DNA from: Sambucus nigra
Taxonomy: Eukaryota > Streptophyta > Magnoliopsida > Dipsacales > Adoxaceae
Direction of reading: 5' to 3'
Length of the DNA stretch: 64,000 nt
Assembly: GCA_949130495.1 (NCBI GenBank)
Contig: OX422215.1
Coordinates: 14,299,302-14,363,301 of the forward strand
Program-made: the position numbers and the translations under genes
The notes under the pieces: model-generated
Told to the model about the DNA's origin: nothing
The model's database searches: none
What the model saw: only the letters and a program-made list of their open reading frames with translations
Shown: positions 46,440 to 57,301 of the stretch, piece by piece
How positions within the stretch are numbered: the stretch's first letter is position 1
Layout: every line of letters begins with the position of its first letter

Positions 46440-46670
46440 GAATATATAGGACGAGATCTACCTTTACATCCGTGGTACCACTTATGAAATATTTGAACAA
46501 GCTATCAAGGACGTGGGATACGCAAAGTTGTGTCAACACATTTGCAGCATTGATTGTGACTGGGCTATCTCCACACTAGAAATCAAGCATAACCTACTCA
46601 TCAGACACCCAATGGGATAAGCCCAAATGACTCTACAACCAAAAATATTCTTCGAGTATCCCTATACATT
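46440..46670 (+). other. Unassigned stretch with an open frame next to the E2 integrase junction
   Basis: A plus-strand frame of about 55 codons without stop (IRGTTYEIFEQAIKDVGYAK within it) lies after the PBS-like site. It matches no family I recognise. It may be the start of the internal region of the inserted element, or chance. Confidence 0.2.
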
Positions 46671-46671
46671 T

Positions 46672-47067
46672 CAAACATAAGCAGTGCAATCTTGAATCAT
46701 GGTGGTCCAGTAATATCCTTTACGGATGATTTTCTTGGCAAATATATGACCGTTTATGTGGGGCCCACATTCCCCACTATAGATTGTTGCATCATGTCTT
46801 CGATCCCTACTCCTATAATGCAATGCAAGTGGGTTGCATCTAAATTCCTTTTAAAGAGTTACTTATCATAGACAATGTACTGAGTATCGAACCTACGAAA
46901 TATCGCACCGTCTTTCTTGTTAGCATCCCGAGGATACCTGCCATGCTTAAGGAGGCAACAAATTCCATAATACCACATTCCTGCCATGTTTGGGTCTTCT
47001 TCTGTAATGATATCAATGTGGTAGAATTGAGTGGGTACAACTTATTTTTAAATAAGAAATTGGGCAA
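46672..47067 (-). pseudogene. E2 integrase N-terminal zinc finger part
   Basis: Minus strand: KLFKRNLDATHLHCII (about 46810-46860), then GECGPHINGHIFAKKIIRKG and DCTAY (46690-46790), the HHCC zinc finger, ending near 46672 where foreign DNA begins. The matching E1 segment is 5000-5180. A frameshift and a stop are present. Confidence 0.78.
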
Positions 47068-47730
47068 TTATCATTTGCTCAGGCATGTCAACCATAAAGG
47101 CTAAGGTAGCTAGTTCATCGGTCAGGCTATTCCTCGAGTGAGGAAGGTAATGGAAGATAACATTTTTGAAGTGGGAGGCAATTTCTTTTAGGTGAGTGTG
47201 TAAGGATAAGAGTATCTCACCTTTAACTTTTCATTTCCTGGGTACCTACCCCACAATTAGGGTTTAGTCTCCATAGACATCCATGCATTTATTCCTTTCT
47301 CAAGGGCAATTTTGAGCCCTACAGAACATGCTCGGTACTCTATCGTGTTATTGGTGCAAGGGAAATATAGTTTGATAGAAATGGCAGTGTGAGAATCATC
47401 AGGAGAGATCAGGAGTATCCCAATATCATACCCTTTCTTGTCTGTAGCTCTGTCAAAGAAAATTTGATACCTAACGTCCTCGTGAGAGGAACAGGGGATA
47501 TCTATATTCAAAAATTAAAAAATCCAAAGCTCGGTTCCCTTCATAGGATTATTGACAATGTAATTTAAGATGGCTCTCCATTTCATATCCTTCGTTGTGA
47601 TATAAGTGATATCAAATTCATCCAATGGGATATGCAGTAAGACGAGGTGGTGATAGTCAAGTATAGTAGGAGAGGACGACCTTGCTGTAGAGGAATGAGC
47701 ACCAAAGGTCCAATGAGGTATCATTTAATC
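47068..47730 (-). pseudogene. E2 RNase H remnant
   Basis: Minus strand frames 47724-47515 and 47511-47257. The first holds LDEFDITYITTKDMKWRAI. The second holds RYQIFFDRATDKKGYDIGIL with the first catalytic Asp kept (lost in E1), and NNTIEYRACSVGLK with the Glu kept. A stop and a frameshift separate the two. The weaker tether domain follows to 47068. Confidence 0.85.
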
Positions 47731-48395
47731 TGATCAAAGGCTTCCTGACACGCTTCATTCTAAACTTTAGTTGAATCCTTTTAAATACGCTTGAAGATGG
47801 GTTCGCAGATAGACGTCAGTTTGTTGATGAACTGACTAATGTATTGGAGCTTACCCAGGAAACCATGCACTTATTTCTTCATTCGGGGTGGTGGAATTTC
47901 AAGTATTTCTTTTAGTTGGGCGAGGTCTACCTCAATCCCTTCTTCACTTACCATCAATCCGAGGAATTTTCCCTTCGTGACACCGAAGATGTATTTTTAT
48001 GGGTTGAGTCGCATTTGGTACTGTCATAGCCGTTCGAAGAATTTCCTTAGGGAAGGGATGTGACCTTCTCGATTTTTTCATTTTATTATCATATCATCAA
48101 CATAGACTTCAACTTACCTACGGATAAGATCAAGCATAATGGTTGAAGAATCCCTTTGGTAGGAAGCCACATCATTCTTATGATCAAACAGTATGTCTGT
48201 CTAGCAAAAGGTTCCCTATGGGGTGAAGAAGGCGGTCTTTTCTTGATGGTAAAGATGCATCAATAAAAGTTTGATTCATCATCTAAACTATAAAAATCAC
48301 CCCCATCTGGTGGCAATGATATCATCTTTTTATGAAAAATTACTGCACTTAATAACCTCTACAGCTTCGTCATACAGATTTCCTATTCAGTGAGG
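47731..48395 (-). pseudogene. E2 reverse transcriptase remnant
   Basis: Minus strand: KTAFFTP, YQRDSSTIMLDLIR, then VEVYVDDMIIK with an intact YVDD box (48093-48104), NREGHIPSLRKFFERL, FGVTKGKFLGLMVSEEGIEV, and FLGKLQYISQFINKLTSICE (about 47800-47860). Several stops are present (for example after MIIK). The RT N-terminal half (CIDYR region) is not recognisable upstream of 48395, suggesting a deletion. The protease is also not found. Confidence 0.85.
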
Positions 48396-48960
48396 AAGTG
48401 ATGGAATTAAGGGACTAGTCGCACTTGGAGTTCTAGAATTGTGAGAAACTCGAAGACAATACATATTTATCTCTTCTGGATGAACATATCTGATATGACC
48501 TGCACAATATCGTCTAGAATGAAACCTTTATGGGTATAACCCATTCATCAAATTATCGGTCCCACTTTCGAGCTTCCATAAACATGTCATTGATCTTCTC
48601 ATAGTGAATGATCATCTTTGAGGGAAATTTCAACCTGAACTTCTGAAATTGATCTGAAAGTGCAAATAGTTCCATTCCTCCCCCTTCTAAGTGAGTACGA
48701 ACGGCAATACAGGATGGAATAAGGAGTGATAAAGTTTAATCGATAAGGTTTATAGGATGTAAAAGAAAGGAGGAACAAATTTTGAGGGGTTTGGGTGAGA
48801 TGCTAAGTTGGTTGGATTTTTCAATTGGCTTGATTCTGTTTCAGGAGTAGAATTCTTGATCTCGTTCTAAAAGGATGGCATTCACTCCAATTTTATGTGA
48901 AGGGAGAGGATTTTGAGTGGTGTTGGGATTAGGATTGGATAGTAGGGCAATGGCCCCACT
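48396..48960 (-). pseudogene. E2 gag-RT linker, unassigned
   Basis: The region lies between gag and the shortened RT. Minus-strand pieces such as LSDQFQKFRLKF and YEKINDMFMEARKW are readable but match no catalytic domain. The protease and the first part of RT appear to be lost here. Confidence 0.4.
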
Positions 48961-50290
48961 GTTTATGAGTCCCTGGATAATATTTTTAAGATGGAATCAT
49001 TGATCAGTGGTATGCCCAGTGATTTAGTGGAAATCGTAATGGGCATCATGTTTGAAGTTTTTGGGAAGAGGATCAGGCAATGGTCGGAGTTCAAAAGGTT
49101 TAATGAGATTTCGAGCAAGAAGGCTTGCTACACTTTTGACAAGGGACCATGAAGTTCTGTATACTCCTTTTTAGAAGGATTAAGATGACTTTCAGGTGTC
49201 CAAGATATGGCAACGAGGGATATGTTATTGATCATTGAGACTGAGGTGTTAGTCGGCTTATCATACTTTCGCTGCGTGAACTGTCCAGTCACCCTTTTTC
49301 TATTCAATATCTACTTTATGACTTGCTACCCTGTCCTCCTAGAGGACTCTGAAGTGATAGTAGTACAGACCTCCCATTGAAGCTAGGATATAGGGAAATA
49401 AGTTCTTCTTCACTGTGCTTACATGTTCTTCTTCTAGCAATCTATTTCTTATGGTAGTTTCTTTCTCCCTCCACCTTTTGATGAAGTTACTGACTGATTC
49501 CTCTAGATTTTGTTTGAGTATTTCTAAGTCCCTACGTGTGACTTTCAACTCTTCATTGTACTTACACTATGTCATGAACTCTTTGGCTACATTTTCCCAG
49601 CTATAGAATCTAGACTTTTTGAAGGATAGGAACCACTTAAAGAAACCTTACTTGAGGGTCTGATGAAACATTTGGGCTCTTATCTCCTCTGACGCACCAA
49701 GGAGAGTCATGGCATGATGCTAACTGTGTAAGTGTAAATCGGAGGCCCAATGCCTATGAAATGCTTAATGTCTGGCATTTTGAATCTCTCTAGTAATCGA
49801 ACCTTGGGATAGGGAGATATGTAGGTGTAGTCCATATAGTTACCTGAGATCTTAACCTGGTCAAACCTTTTAGACAAAAATCTAAGGTCTTTTTTGACTT
49901 TGTTCAGTTCTTCCTCCTTCGTATCAGCTGGCACTCATAGATTAGCCCCTGGTTACACAAGATTCGGTATTGGCACTTGGGTTAGTGGTGACCCATTAAT
50001 AGGTGGGGCACGTGAGGCATGTTGATACTCTTATAGAACCCATATTGGTTTAGGATTAGGTGGACACATTACATGGGGAAAGAGTATTTCGATCTCAGGA
50101 GCCTCGGCAGTTTAAACCCGGTGTCGTTGTATTTCCTGGACTTTTATCTAGAGGTTGTCAATCTTATTGCTGAGCTGGGTAAGGATGGTCATCAAATCTG
50201 GTTGGGCACTCACAACCTAGTCAATGTTCTCCATGAATAACCTTCTAAGGGATAATTCAAACTCTATAGAGGCAGCAGACGAAGCAGTGG
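48961..50290 (-). pseudogene. E2 gag
   Basis: Minus strand: an N-terminal coiled segment EEELNKVKKDLRFL, then LLERFKMPDIKHFIGIGPP (about 49740-49800), the conserved start of a Ty3/gypsy capsid. The frame 49548-49339 gives TRRDLEILKQNLEESVSNF, then IKRWREKE and LLEEEHVSTVKKNL, the capsid core. A late zinc-finger-like segment HYDFH-ITGHTTDQ (48972-49047) has lost its cysteines, the last to a stop codon. Gag would package the element RNA. Frameshifts and stops are present. Confidence 0.82.
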
Positions 50291-52459
50291 AGCTTTGGAG
50301 TGGTTTGATGGAATACCAGGGCCAATTGGGAGGCAGGACAAAAAATTAAGGTACACGATCACACCTGATAGGAAAATGATTTTTCGATTTATTTTAAGGG
50401 AAAGGGTAATATTTTTTGTATGTATGTTTGTTTCTTTTTCAAAAAGGCGGAAAATATTTTGGTATATTTTTTTAAAAGGTGAAAAAGAAAAATCCTCTGC
50501 ATGGTTATTATTATTGGGTTCCACTTGTATTATATTTTTCCTAGGATGTAAGAAAAATATCGAACATGATCAGAGTCTGAGGAAAAAGATAGGGTACATG
50601 ATGCTAGATATGGTTTGACTTGTATTAGACTCATGGGCAGGGTCCTATTTTAAAAATGGGAAAAATAGCATGAAAATTTGGGTGGTAAGGCGTCCCAAAA
50701 TTTTTGCAGAGTTTTACGTTGTAATCGGTAAACTAGGTATGAGTATCCTAGTGTATACTCCTATATGAGGTTAATGAAATTGGTGAGTTAGTGGAAAGGT
50801 TTCCCCATTTGGCATGACTTCCATGATATTCCTATTGCTTATAAGGTAAATCATTCATTGGCATGTTTGGATAAGCCATTTGATATACCTAAGCGTACAT
50901 GAATTACCTCACGATATACCTCGTGAAGACGATACATGTGAGAGAGAATTCGATATACTCGACATACGTGAATGAGTTTCTTTCTATATACCTATCATCA
51001 TGAGATCGGTCAAGTCCTACGGTGTGGGGGGGAACCGTTTAATATACGTTGAGTGCATTAGGACAATGGAAGGTGGGGATCATATCGCTTAGATCAATTG
51101 TGCCCCACAGGACCGGCACCCATCACAAAGTGGACCCCCAGTACGAGAAAATTTTTAGTCATTATTGCAATGCTCTAGTGATGTAATGTGCAAGAATGCA
51201 TGAGTCTTAATTAGTATCTTATGTAGAGTTTTTATGTATGCTAAGCGGGATAAATACTACCACTATGAGGGAAAGCATACTATATACAAATAGCATGGGA
51301 TAACGGGCATAAACATGGAGATTAAAACTAGAAAGTAATGGAAGTATTGTTGCACAAAGGAGTGTGGTTGTCTGAGTATTCGATACAAAGTACCTAGGTT
51401 AAACCAGACACATGTATATGATCAATGTTTTGCTCGATCGATTTCAAACAATGTTCAGCTTATCCCTAGTGGATTGTGTTAGGAAAATAACTTATGATAG
51501 ACATTTAAAATGAGGTAATATTTTGGCCCTAAATATATTTGATTAATTATGCGGCAAAAAGAAATAAGAACTAGGTTTAAATATTAAATTTAGGGTTCAA
51601 GAATACATTATTTTTGTTGATGCGATTGCAATCAAATGGGGAAAAAAGTATTTGTTAATGAAGAAGTGCTTTCTTAACCTGGATATCCAAAAGCTTGCTT
51701 AACCTTGTATAAAGATCGAATACTTTAGTGCATGATCCTCACTAGAGGTAGGTAGGTGCGTGGGGTACATTTAAGATAAAAACCATTGTTTTTGTTTGAA
51801 ATATGGTAATATTTCTCTAGGATTCTTCACAAAAACGTTAATAGTGTTTTTTATCAACCTTCAAAAACTCTAATAATGAATCGTGAAAAATATACTTTTT
51901 TATTTTAATTATTCATTAAAATAAATACAAAAGTGTGAATATACGTTAGTGAGTAGGTAATATGTGCAAAGTGACAGATTCGCATGTGAATGTGTATGAG
52001 TGAAGAAAGTATGTGGATATATACAAGTGAGAGAAATGTGGAACTGCATTCTAGTGTGACTAAGCAGGGATATCTACAAATGGTGTGTGAAACATATGAG
52101 TGGGCATAGATCTATATACGAGGAAAAAGAATGTGAGAGTGTCTGTTAGTGAGACTAAGCATGGATATTTACAAGTTATGTGAATCATATTCAAGTGAGA
52201 GTAAGTGGAGTGAAGCATGGTGAATATATACAAGTGAGTAAAAGGTGAAATATGGGATAAGAAAATGATATATACATGTGATGAGAGAAGATCATGGTAG
52301 AGAAAGGTATAAGCATCATGATATGAATAAAGCATATTATAATGCAAGTATGAGAACAACATACAAGTGGAGGCCTAGGTACACATGTAGAAAAGTAGAA
52401 AGAGAGAAGAGAAAAGGAAACAAAACCCATGTGAAGTAGAGTCTAGTCCTCTAAAAATA
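50291..52459 (-). other. E2 untranslated leader
   Basis: About 2.2 kb between PBS and gag without a credible gene. It includes repeated words around TATACCT / GATATACC (50880-51010) and a region (51990-52330) where a degenerate unit built on TATATACAAGTGAGAG-like text recurs roughly every 50-90 bp. Long leaders are usual in Ogre/Tat elements. Open frames here are low-complexity. Confidence 0.6.
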
Positions 52460-52479
52460 GTCCATAGTGGGTTCACCAC
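52460..52479 (-). other. E2 primer binding site
   Basis: Minus strand GTGGTGAACCCACTATGGAC directly after the LTR end ACACA. It corresponds to the TGGCGACTCC-ACTGGGGAC primer site commonly seen in Tat elements, with several changes. Confidence 0.6.
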
Positions 52480-54576
52480 TGTGTCCATTTAGTTAGAATT
52501 CTTCCAGCATGGACCGTCCCCGAAATTGAAGGGGAGAAAAAATTGGAGAAAACTCTCTCTCCGCACATGGGGGAAGTCGAGGATAACGCTGGTCTTCATG
52601 GGCTAGAATGAATATAAATCGGTCGTCATCAAAAAGGGAGAAAAATATAAAAATGTGGTATCCATCCTATTTTGCTCAAAATAAGAAAAATAATGTACTT
52701 GTCTCGAGAGAACGGAATCAAAATACATACTAAAGTGTACAAAACCAAATGAGTCAGGAGCCTGGGCACTAAGTTACGAAATGGGAAGGTGTTAGGTACC
52801 CATTGCACATTTTCAATCTTTCATGGGCTATGATAATGTTCTCCTTTTCTCCAAAGTATCATATGTGTGTACATGTGTGCACTGTGAATAATGAGTGTAA
52901 GAAATCATCCGACTCACATCATGGGAAAGATAGAGAGGAATCATTCTAAGGAGTGTGTAAATGAAAAACATAAAAATATAATGTGAGTGTCCATCGAATG
53001 ATAAGTCACTATGAGGAAGTGAGTGTGGATATCAAGCGGGAACACTAATATGTAGGAGTACGCGCACTCGCAATACTACTAAACATAAGAAAGCATAAAA
53101 TGAATAAATGAGAAAATAGGAAACGAATACGCCTGCGTAGCCCAACAAGGGATAGAAGTTCAAATAGTTTGATAACACGTAAGGGTGGACTTTAACCCAT
53201 AAATCCTAAATTATTAGCTCGGTTTTGGAAAATATGCACAGATGTAAGGAATGTATAAAATGGGGAAATTCTAGTTTAGGATTTATAGGAAAACCCTATT
53301 TTTGGCTTTTTTTTATATTTTTTGAAGATAAGTATTTCTGTGCACTAAATAATAAAAAGTGAGATTAGTTTTGAAGTGAAGATATAAAGTAAAAGATATA
53401 TCAAAAGTGGAAAGAAATATAAATCACTACTACTAATTGGATGAGTTATGAATGGATAATATACCATCTAGAGGAATTTAATTCTAATTTTATAGTAGTA
53501 TAGATGATTTTTAGGTGGTTGGAAGGGATTGGGTTAAGGTAAAAAGTGTGATGAAATATGGATGAGAATGATGTAATAAAATGGAGAGAATGTTTGGAAA
53601 AATTTAATTTATGGGCACTGATTTGGAGGAGATTATTCATGCTCCAGAAAGGGACCCTTGAGAATATGGTCATGCTCACCTTAAATAGTAAAAAAAATAG
53701 GGATTTCGCGGGCCTGTCTATTGGCACACCCCCTGCTTTGCAGGTAAAGAAAATTACACCCTGCTGATAAGCAGGGGGTCTGGGGGGCTATAGGCCGTTC
53801 GAAACTTTTTCGAAAAAACGGGCATAAAATGCAAAGTGTGAGTCCAAATTACGCACGTTCATAACCGTTGGAAATGGTATTCTGAGCCCTATAAGAATCC
53901 ATATAGTAGCTCTCGAGTCTAATAGTTGACTAAAGTCAAATGGGGCTCGAAATCACTTGATAGCCTCTAAACGAGGGTTCTCGAAGAAAAAAGGGAAGTA
54001 TGTGAGAAGTGTAAGCCCAGTTCATGCACGGTATGGACCATTAGAAAGTTGATTCAGAACCCTATAAGGTTTCAATGAGTTTTCTCACTTGGATGCATGT
54101 CCAAGGTCAAATGGGTCTAGAAAGCGCCCGGTGGCCTCTGGACCAGGGCTCGGAGTAAAAAGGTGAGTATGCAAAAATTATGAGGTTGATTCACACGTGA
54201 TATGGACCCTTAGAGATGGGATTCAGAGCCCTATGAGGTTTCAATGATATTTTATCTGTTTGGAGGGTTAACTGAGGTCAAACGGCGCTTGAAAGTGCCC
54301 CATAGCCTCTAGACCAAGGTTTGGAGTAAAAAAGGTGAGTACAGGAACCGTGAGGCTGATTCGCACACGATATGGACCGTTGGAAAGGGAATCCAGAGGA
54401 CAATGAGGTTCAATAAGCTTTGCTCGATTTTTAGGGTTAACATAGGTCAAACGGGGATAAAAATTTCCTGATGGCCTTTGGATCAGGGTTTAGAGTAAGA
54501 CCTAGGGCTTTATGATGGGAGGAGAAGTGTTAGTGACCTAAGGAGGTATTTGGGGTACTAGGATGGGGTGTCTACA
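52480..54576 (-). repeat. E2 5' LTR (Tat type)
   Basis: Minus-strand start TGTAGACACCCCATCCTAG. It has internal repeats at 53840-54480, each with a TATGGACCNTTAGAAA-type and a GAGGTCAAACGGGGCT-type part, the TATA region near 53681-53690, and late landmarks CCTAACACCTTCCCATTTCG (52783 region) and ATGATAATG...CCCATGAAAG, all matching the E1 LTR 18516-20780. Confidence 0.8.
53681..53727 (-). promoter_or_regulatory. Core promoter of E2 LTR
   Basis: Minus-strand TGTGCCAATAGACAGGCCCG followed by TACTATTTAAGG (53679-53690). Same order as the module in front of the antisense genes. Confidence 0.55.
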
Positions 54577-55100
54577 CCCCACCCCCATATATATCGTGTA
54601 AAGAACCTCTAACCACATTTCGATTCAAATATGCCATATATATTGTGATAAACAGTCCATATATGTTTCTCTCTTTTAACACATATCGCATTTAGGGGGA
54701 CGGGTATGCACTTTATAGTGTTTATATTTTAAAGTATAATTTTTAACCAATCACTTTTGTTAAATGACTTCACATGATCATATGTTAAAGAAAATGTTAA
54801 TCAAATTCCACAACGACCTTTAAAAATAGGAAAACATTCTTTTCAAAATCATTCTGAAGAAAACGTTCATGAACTGAGTTAGCTCACAACTTTGCGCGAG
54901 CCTAAGTCAAAACTCTGACTACTCCCACTGCCTCTCCAAATGAACAAGGCCCATTATACGAAGGCAAACCCAATATTTTTTCTCATATCAAATACTTATC
55001 AAATGTTAGGATCTGATTTGACATACTTTTAACATATAAATATATCAATACAACACAACGAAAATGTTATATTAAGAACTAGGCTCCATAAATATCGTAA
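54577..55100. other. Flank right of E2, unassigned
   Basis: AT-rich DNA without a gene. It starts where E2 ends. No target duplication can be tested because the other end of E2 is missing. Confidence 0.4.
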
Positions 55101-56830
55101 TATTATATATTGTATACTCAGTATCCCATCGCCTATACCGTCAAATATGCCCCATTTATTGAAAGTATGTTGGCTTTGATCTCAAGTCTCCTTGGGTACA
55201 TAGGTGTTATACCGAACTAAACTCGTAAAGCTCAATCTATATAATACATCTCTAGGCATATTATGTCTAAGGGATGCATCAATCCCTATTCCGGACTGAC
55301 CCTACTTCTACTTCTACCTCTATAGATAAGATTACCTAAAAATGACATCCTTAGAGCTACACCTCTGAAATAGACTGAAGGTTCAACAACACTTTCGAGT
55401 TAGTTATCCCCTACAGGTGATGGATGTCTTTATCAGTGACTTCAAGTCAACTCCCATTTTAAACCTCAACTGAAGCTAACCTCTTTCCCACAGATAGATT
55501 CTTCGCCTTCCAATCAAAGTTCTACCTTGCACGCACATCACATTTGAGTAAGTGAACACATAAAATACTAGGCTTTAATCTCGCAGATACACGACTACAT
55601 AGGTGCAATATCGAGTCCTTATGAGCTTGATCCTTGACAATATGTCTCATGATATATTGTCCTCAAAGAAATGCACACATCTCTCCCTTACACCCTCTTT
55701 CATTCATACTACAAATGAGATATCAAACTATCTCAAAGCCACAATCTCTCACATGTCCACATTTAAATGCTCAAAATCATACATATTATACACAATTAAA
55801 ATACAAACCATGGACTATCTATCCCCCCACTTGAAAATAGTATTCTCCAACGATATGTCGAAAGAAAAAAAATATATGTATAGATGTTAACACTCTCATG
55901 ATTAAGCGGTCAACTAATTATGTAAGGCTCATACCATGCGTGATTATGAGTTACCTGAAGTGCGAGTGTAACCATTGAAACAATTATGATCTTCATAAAC
56001 TCAAGCATATATATTTCAAAGAAGGAAAAACCATTACCCCTCATCCCTCATCTCCTTCATAAAAAACAAATGAGGTACTAAACTATCTCAAGTCCCAGCT
56101 TCCAGCACAAACCTACACAAATGCTCAAACTAATATAAAAATGTGAACTATGTAGGCTTTGATCCCAAGTCTCCTTGGGTACATAGGAGAAATATTGATT
56201 TCTTCTCATGAACACAAGCCTCAGCAACATATCTCTCGATATGTTATCATAACAGAGATGCACCCAACTTTCATATTACCTTTCTATATCTCATCAAAAC
56301 TCGCAAAAGATATCAAACTATCTCAAAGTCTAGCTCTCTCGTACAACCAGATGCATACCTAATGACCACACATTATATATTAGCACGGAGTCATACACAA
56401 GCACCCTTTTGTACCTAGACCAATTGAAGTGACATTCTTATACCTCTCACTGATACCATTTTCATACTTAAGTACCTATTTACATTTAAGGCATTCTCAA
56501 CCTAAGGTATTCAAAATAGTTCTAATAATAACTAAAAATAATCAAATAAAGTTAAGAGAGATAATAAGTACATAATTAAGGTAGAATAAAGAACAAATGG
56601 GTGCCTAATACCTTCCCCATTCATAACCTGGTTCCCGAACCCACATAATAAGAATCTTTGGACAATCGCAGACTTAAACTTAACTTAGGATTAGCCCGAA
56701 ATGTATAACCTGAATTTTTAATTTGTTTTTGTATGTAGTAAACTGGAGACTCTGAGCTAACCAACCAAACCACTCATCGCACGAAACACACTTCAGGTCT
56801 AGGCCTAAAAACAAAGGTATGCAACTCATA
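55101..56830 (+). mobile_element. Third Tat-type LTR, partial
   Basis: GGCTTTGATCCCAAGTCTCC then TTGGGTACATAGG (56154-56186) corresponds to E1 GGACTTTGATGCCTTTAAAG then GTTACGTAGG (20102-20132). GGGTGCCTAATACCTTCCCC (56599) corresponds to E1 GTGCCTAACACCTTCCC. The first landmark region is present three times (about 55170, 55590 and 56150). The LTR start is not recognised. Confidence 0.55.
55165..56290 (+). repeat. Three diverged copies of a GTACATAGG / ATATGTC hairpin block
   Basis: Each copy has (G)GCTTT(G/A)ATC, ACATAGG(T/A)G, then 60-80 bp later CATATCTCTCGATATGT or a variant (TATGTCTCATGATATATTGTC) and a GATGCA(T/C)CAA-like end. Copies start about 55170, 55590 and 56150. Confidence 0.5.
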
Positions 56831-56951
56831 CTTGACATGGCATCAAACATATTCCAACGAAAAGTGCTTCGACCCATATCAAATTGATAACCCGATCTTG
56901 GGGGGATGCGATGAACCGAGAGACAAGAATCCTCGGGTATCCACCGTTAAT
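56831..56951. other. Spacer, unassigned
   Basis: Includes GGGTATCCACCG (56937), a word also found in the copia LTRs (compare 10514), but no further match. Confidence 0.3.
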
Positions 56952-57224
56952 AAAAAGTTCCCCTCGATCACAGCATCGCGATAGCTCGAGGCACGCAACG
57001 CCACATCTAATCATATACCAAACTATATAATGGATCAATTCATTTGCATTTTTACGTCATGAGATGATGACCAACTGAATTAATGATAAAATGCATCGAC
57101 CTTCACATAACCTGCTACATTATCTAGGATCACGATATATAGTACCAAACTCAATTAAATCCATAAACCCAACTTTTAGATACTCCAAAAGCCAAATATG
57201 GTATATTTAAACATAACACATAAA

Positions 57225-57278
<54 letters not shown>

Positions 57279-57301
57279 TAACCAAGTGAAACACATACAT
57301 T
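56952..57301 (+). repeat. Direct repeat copy 1 with (TA)n tract
   Basis: Starts AAAAAGTTCCCCTCGATCAC and ends AAGTGAAACACATACATT. It matches 61387-61731 nearly base for base, including the (TA)n tract (57229-57276). The spacing between copies is about 4.4 kb. Confidence 0.9.

Larger units (their letters stand above)
42139..46670 (+). mobile_element. Chromovirus-like LTR fragment inserted in E2 integrase
   Basis: It starts TGTAACAACTCACTC within the integrase reading. A TATA box CTCTATATAAACTC is at 42613. A PBS-like TGATATCAAAGCTTTGC (46304-46320) resembles TGGTATCAGAGC of initiator tRNA-Met. This suggests an LTR from 42139 to about 46300 plus about 350 bp of internal region, then direct return to integrase sequence near 46672. 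It contains a nested solo copia LTR (44135-45295). No clear target duplication was found (AAAAT left, TTTCA right). Tekay/Del-type chromoviruses have such long LTRs; assignment is tentative. Confidence 0.5.
21280..54576 (-). mobile_element. Tat-lineage Ty3/gypsy element E2 (decayed, nested insertions)
   Basis: The minus-strand order is LTR (54576-52480), PBS, leader, gag, RT, RNase H, integrase, spacer, then antisense genes B and A on the plus strand, and minisatellite remnants. The 3' LTR is absent. Three large insertions break it: copia element S2 (22200-27769), a CACTA transposon (31030-40325) and a chromovirus-like LTR fragment (42139 to about 46670). Without them E2 is about 14 kb. It is homologous to E1 but clearly diverged, so it is a separate family member and not a recent copy. 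Confidence 0.83.

Noticed and set aside
52060..52430. Minus-strand 79-100-codon frames rich in His, Ser, Phe and Tyr
   Set aside because: They lie in a degenerate repeated part of the E2 leader; low complexity, no family resemblance.
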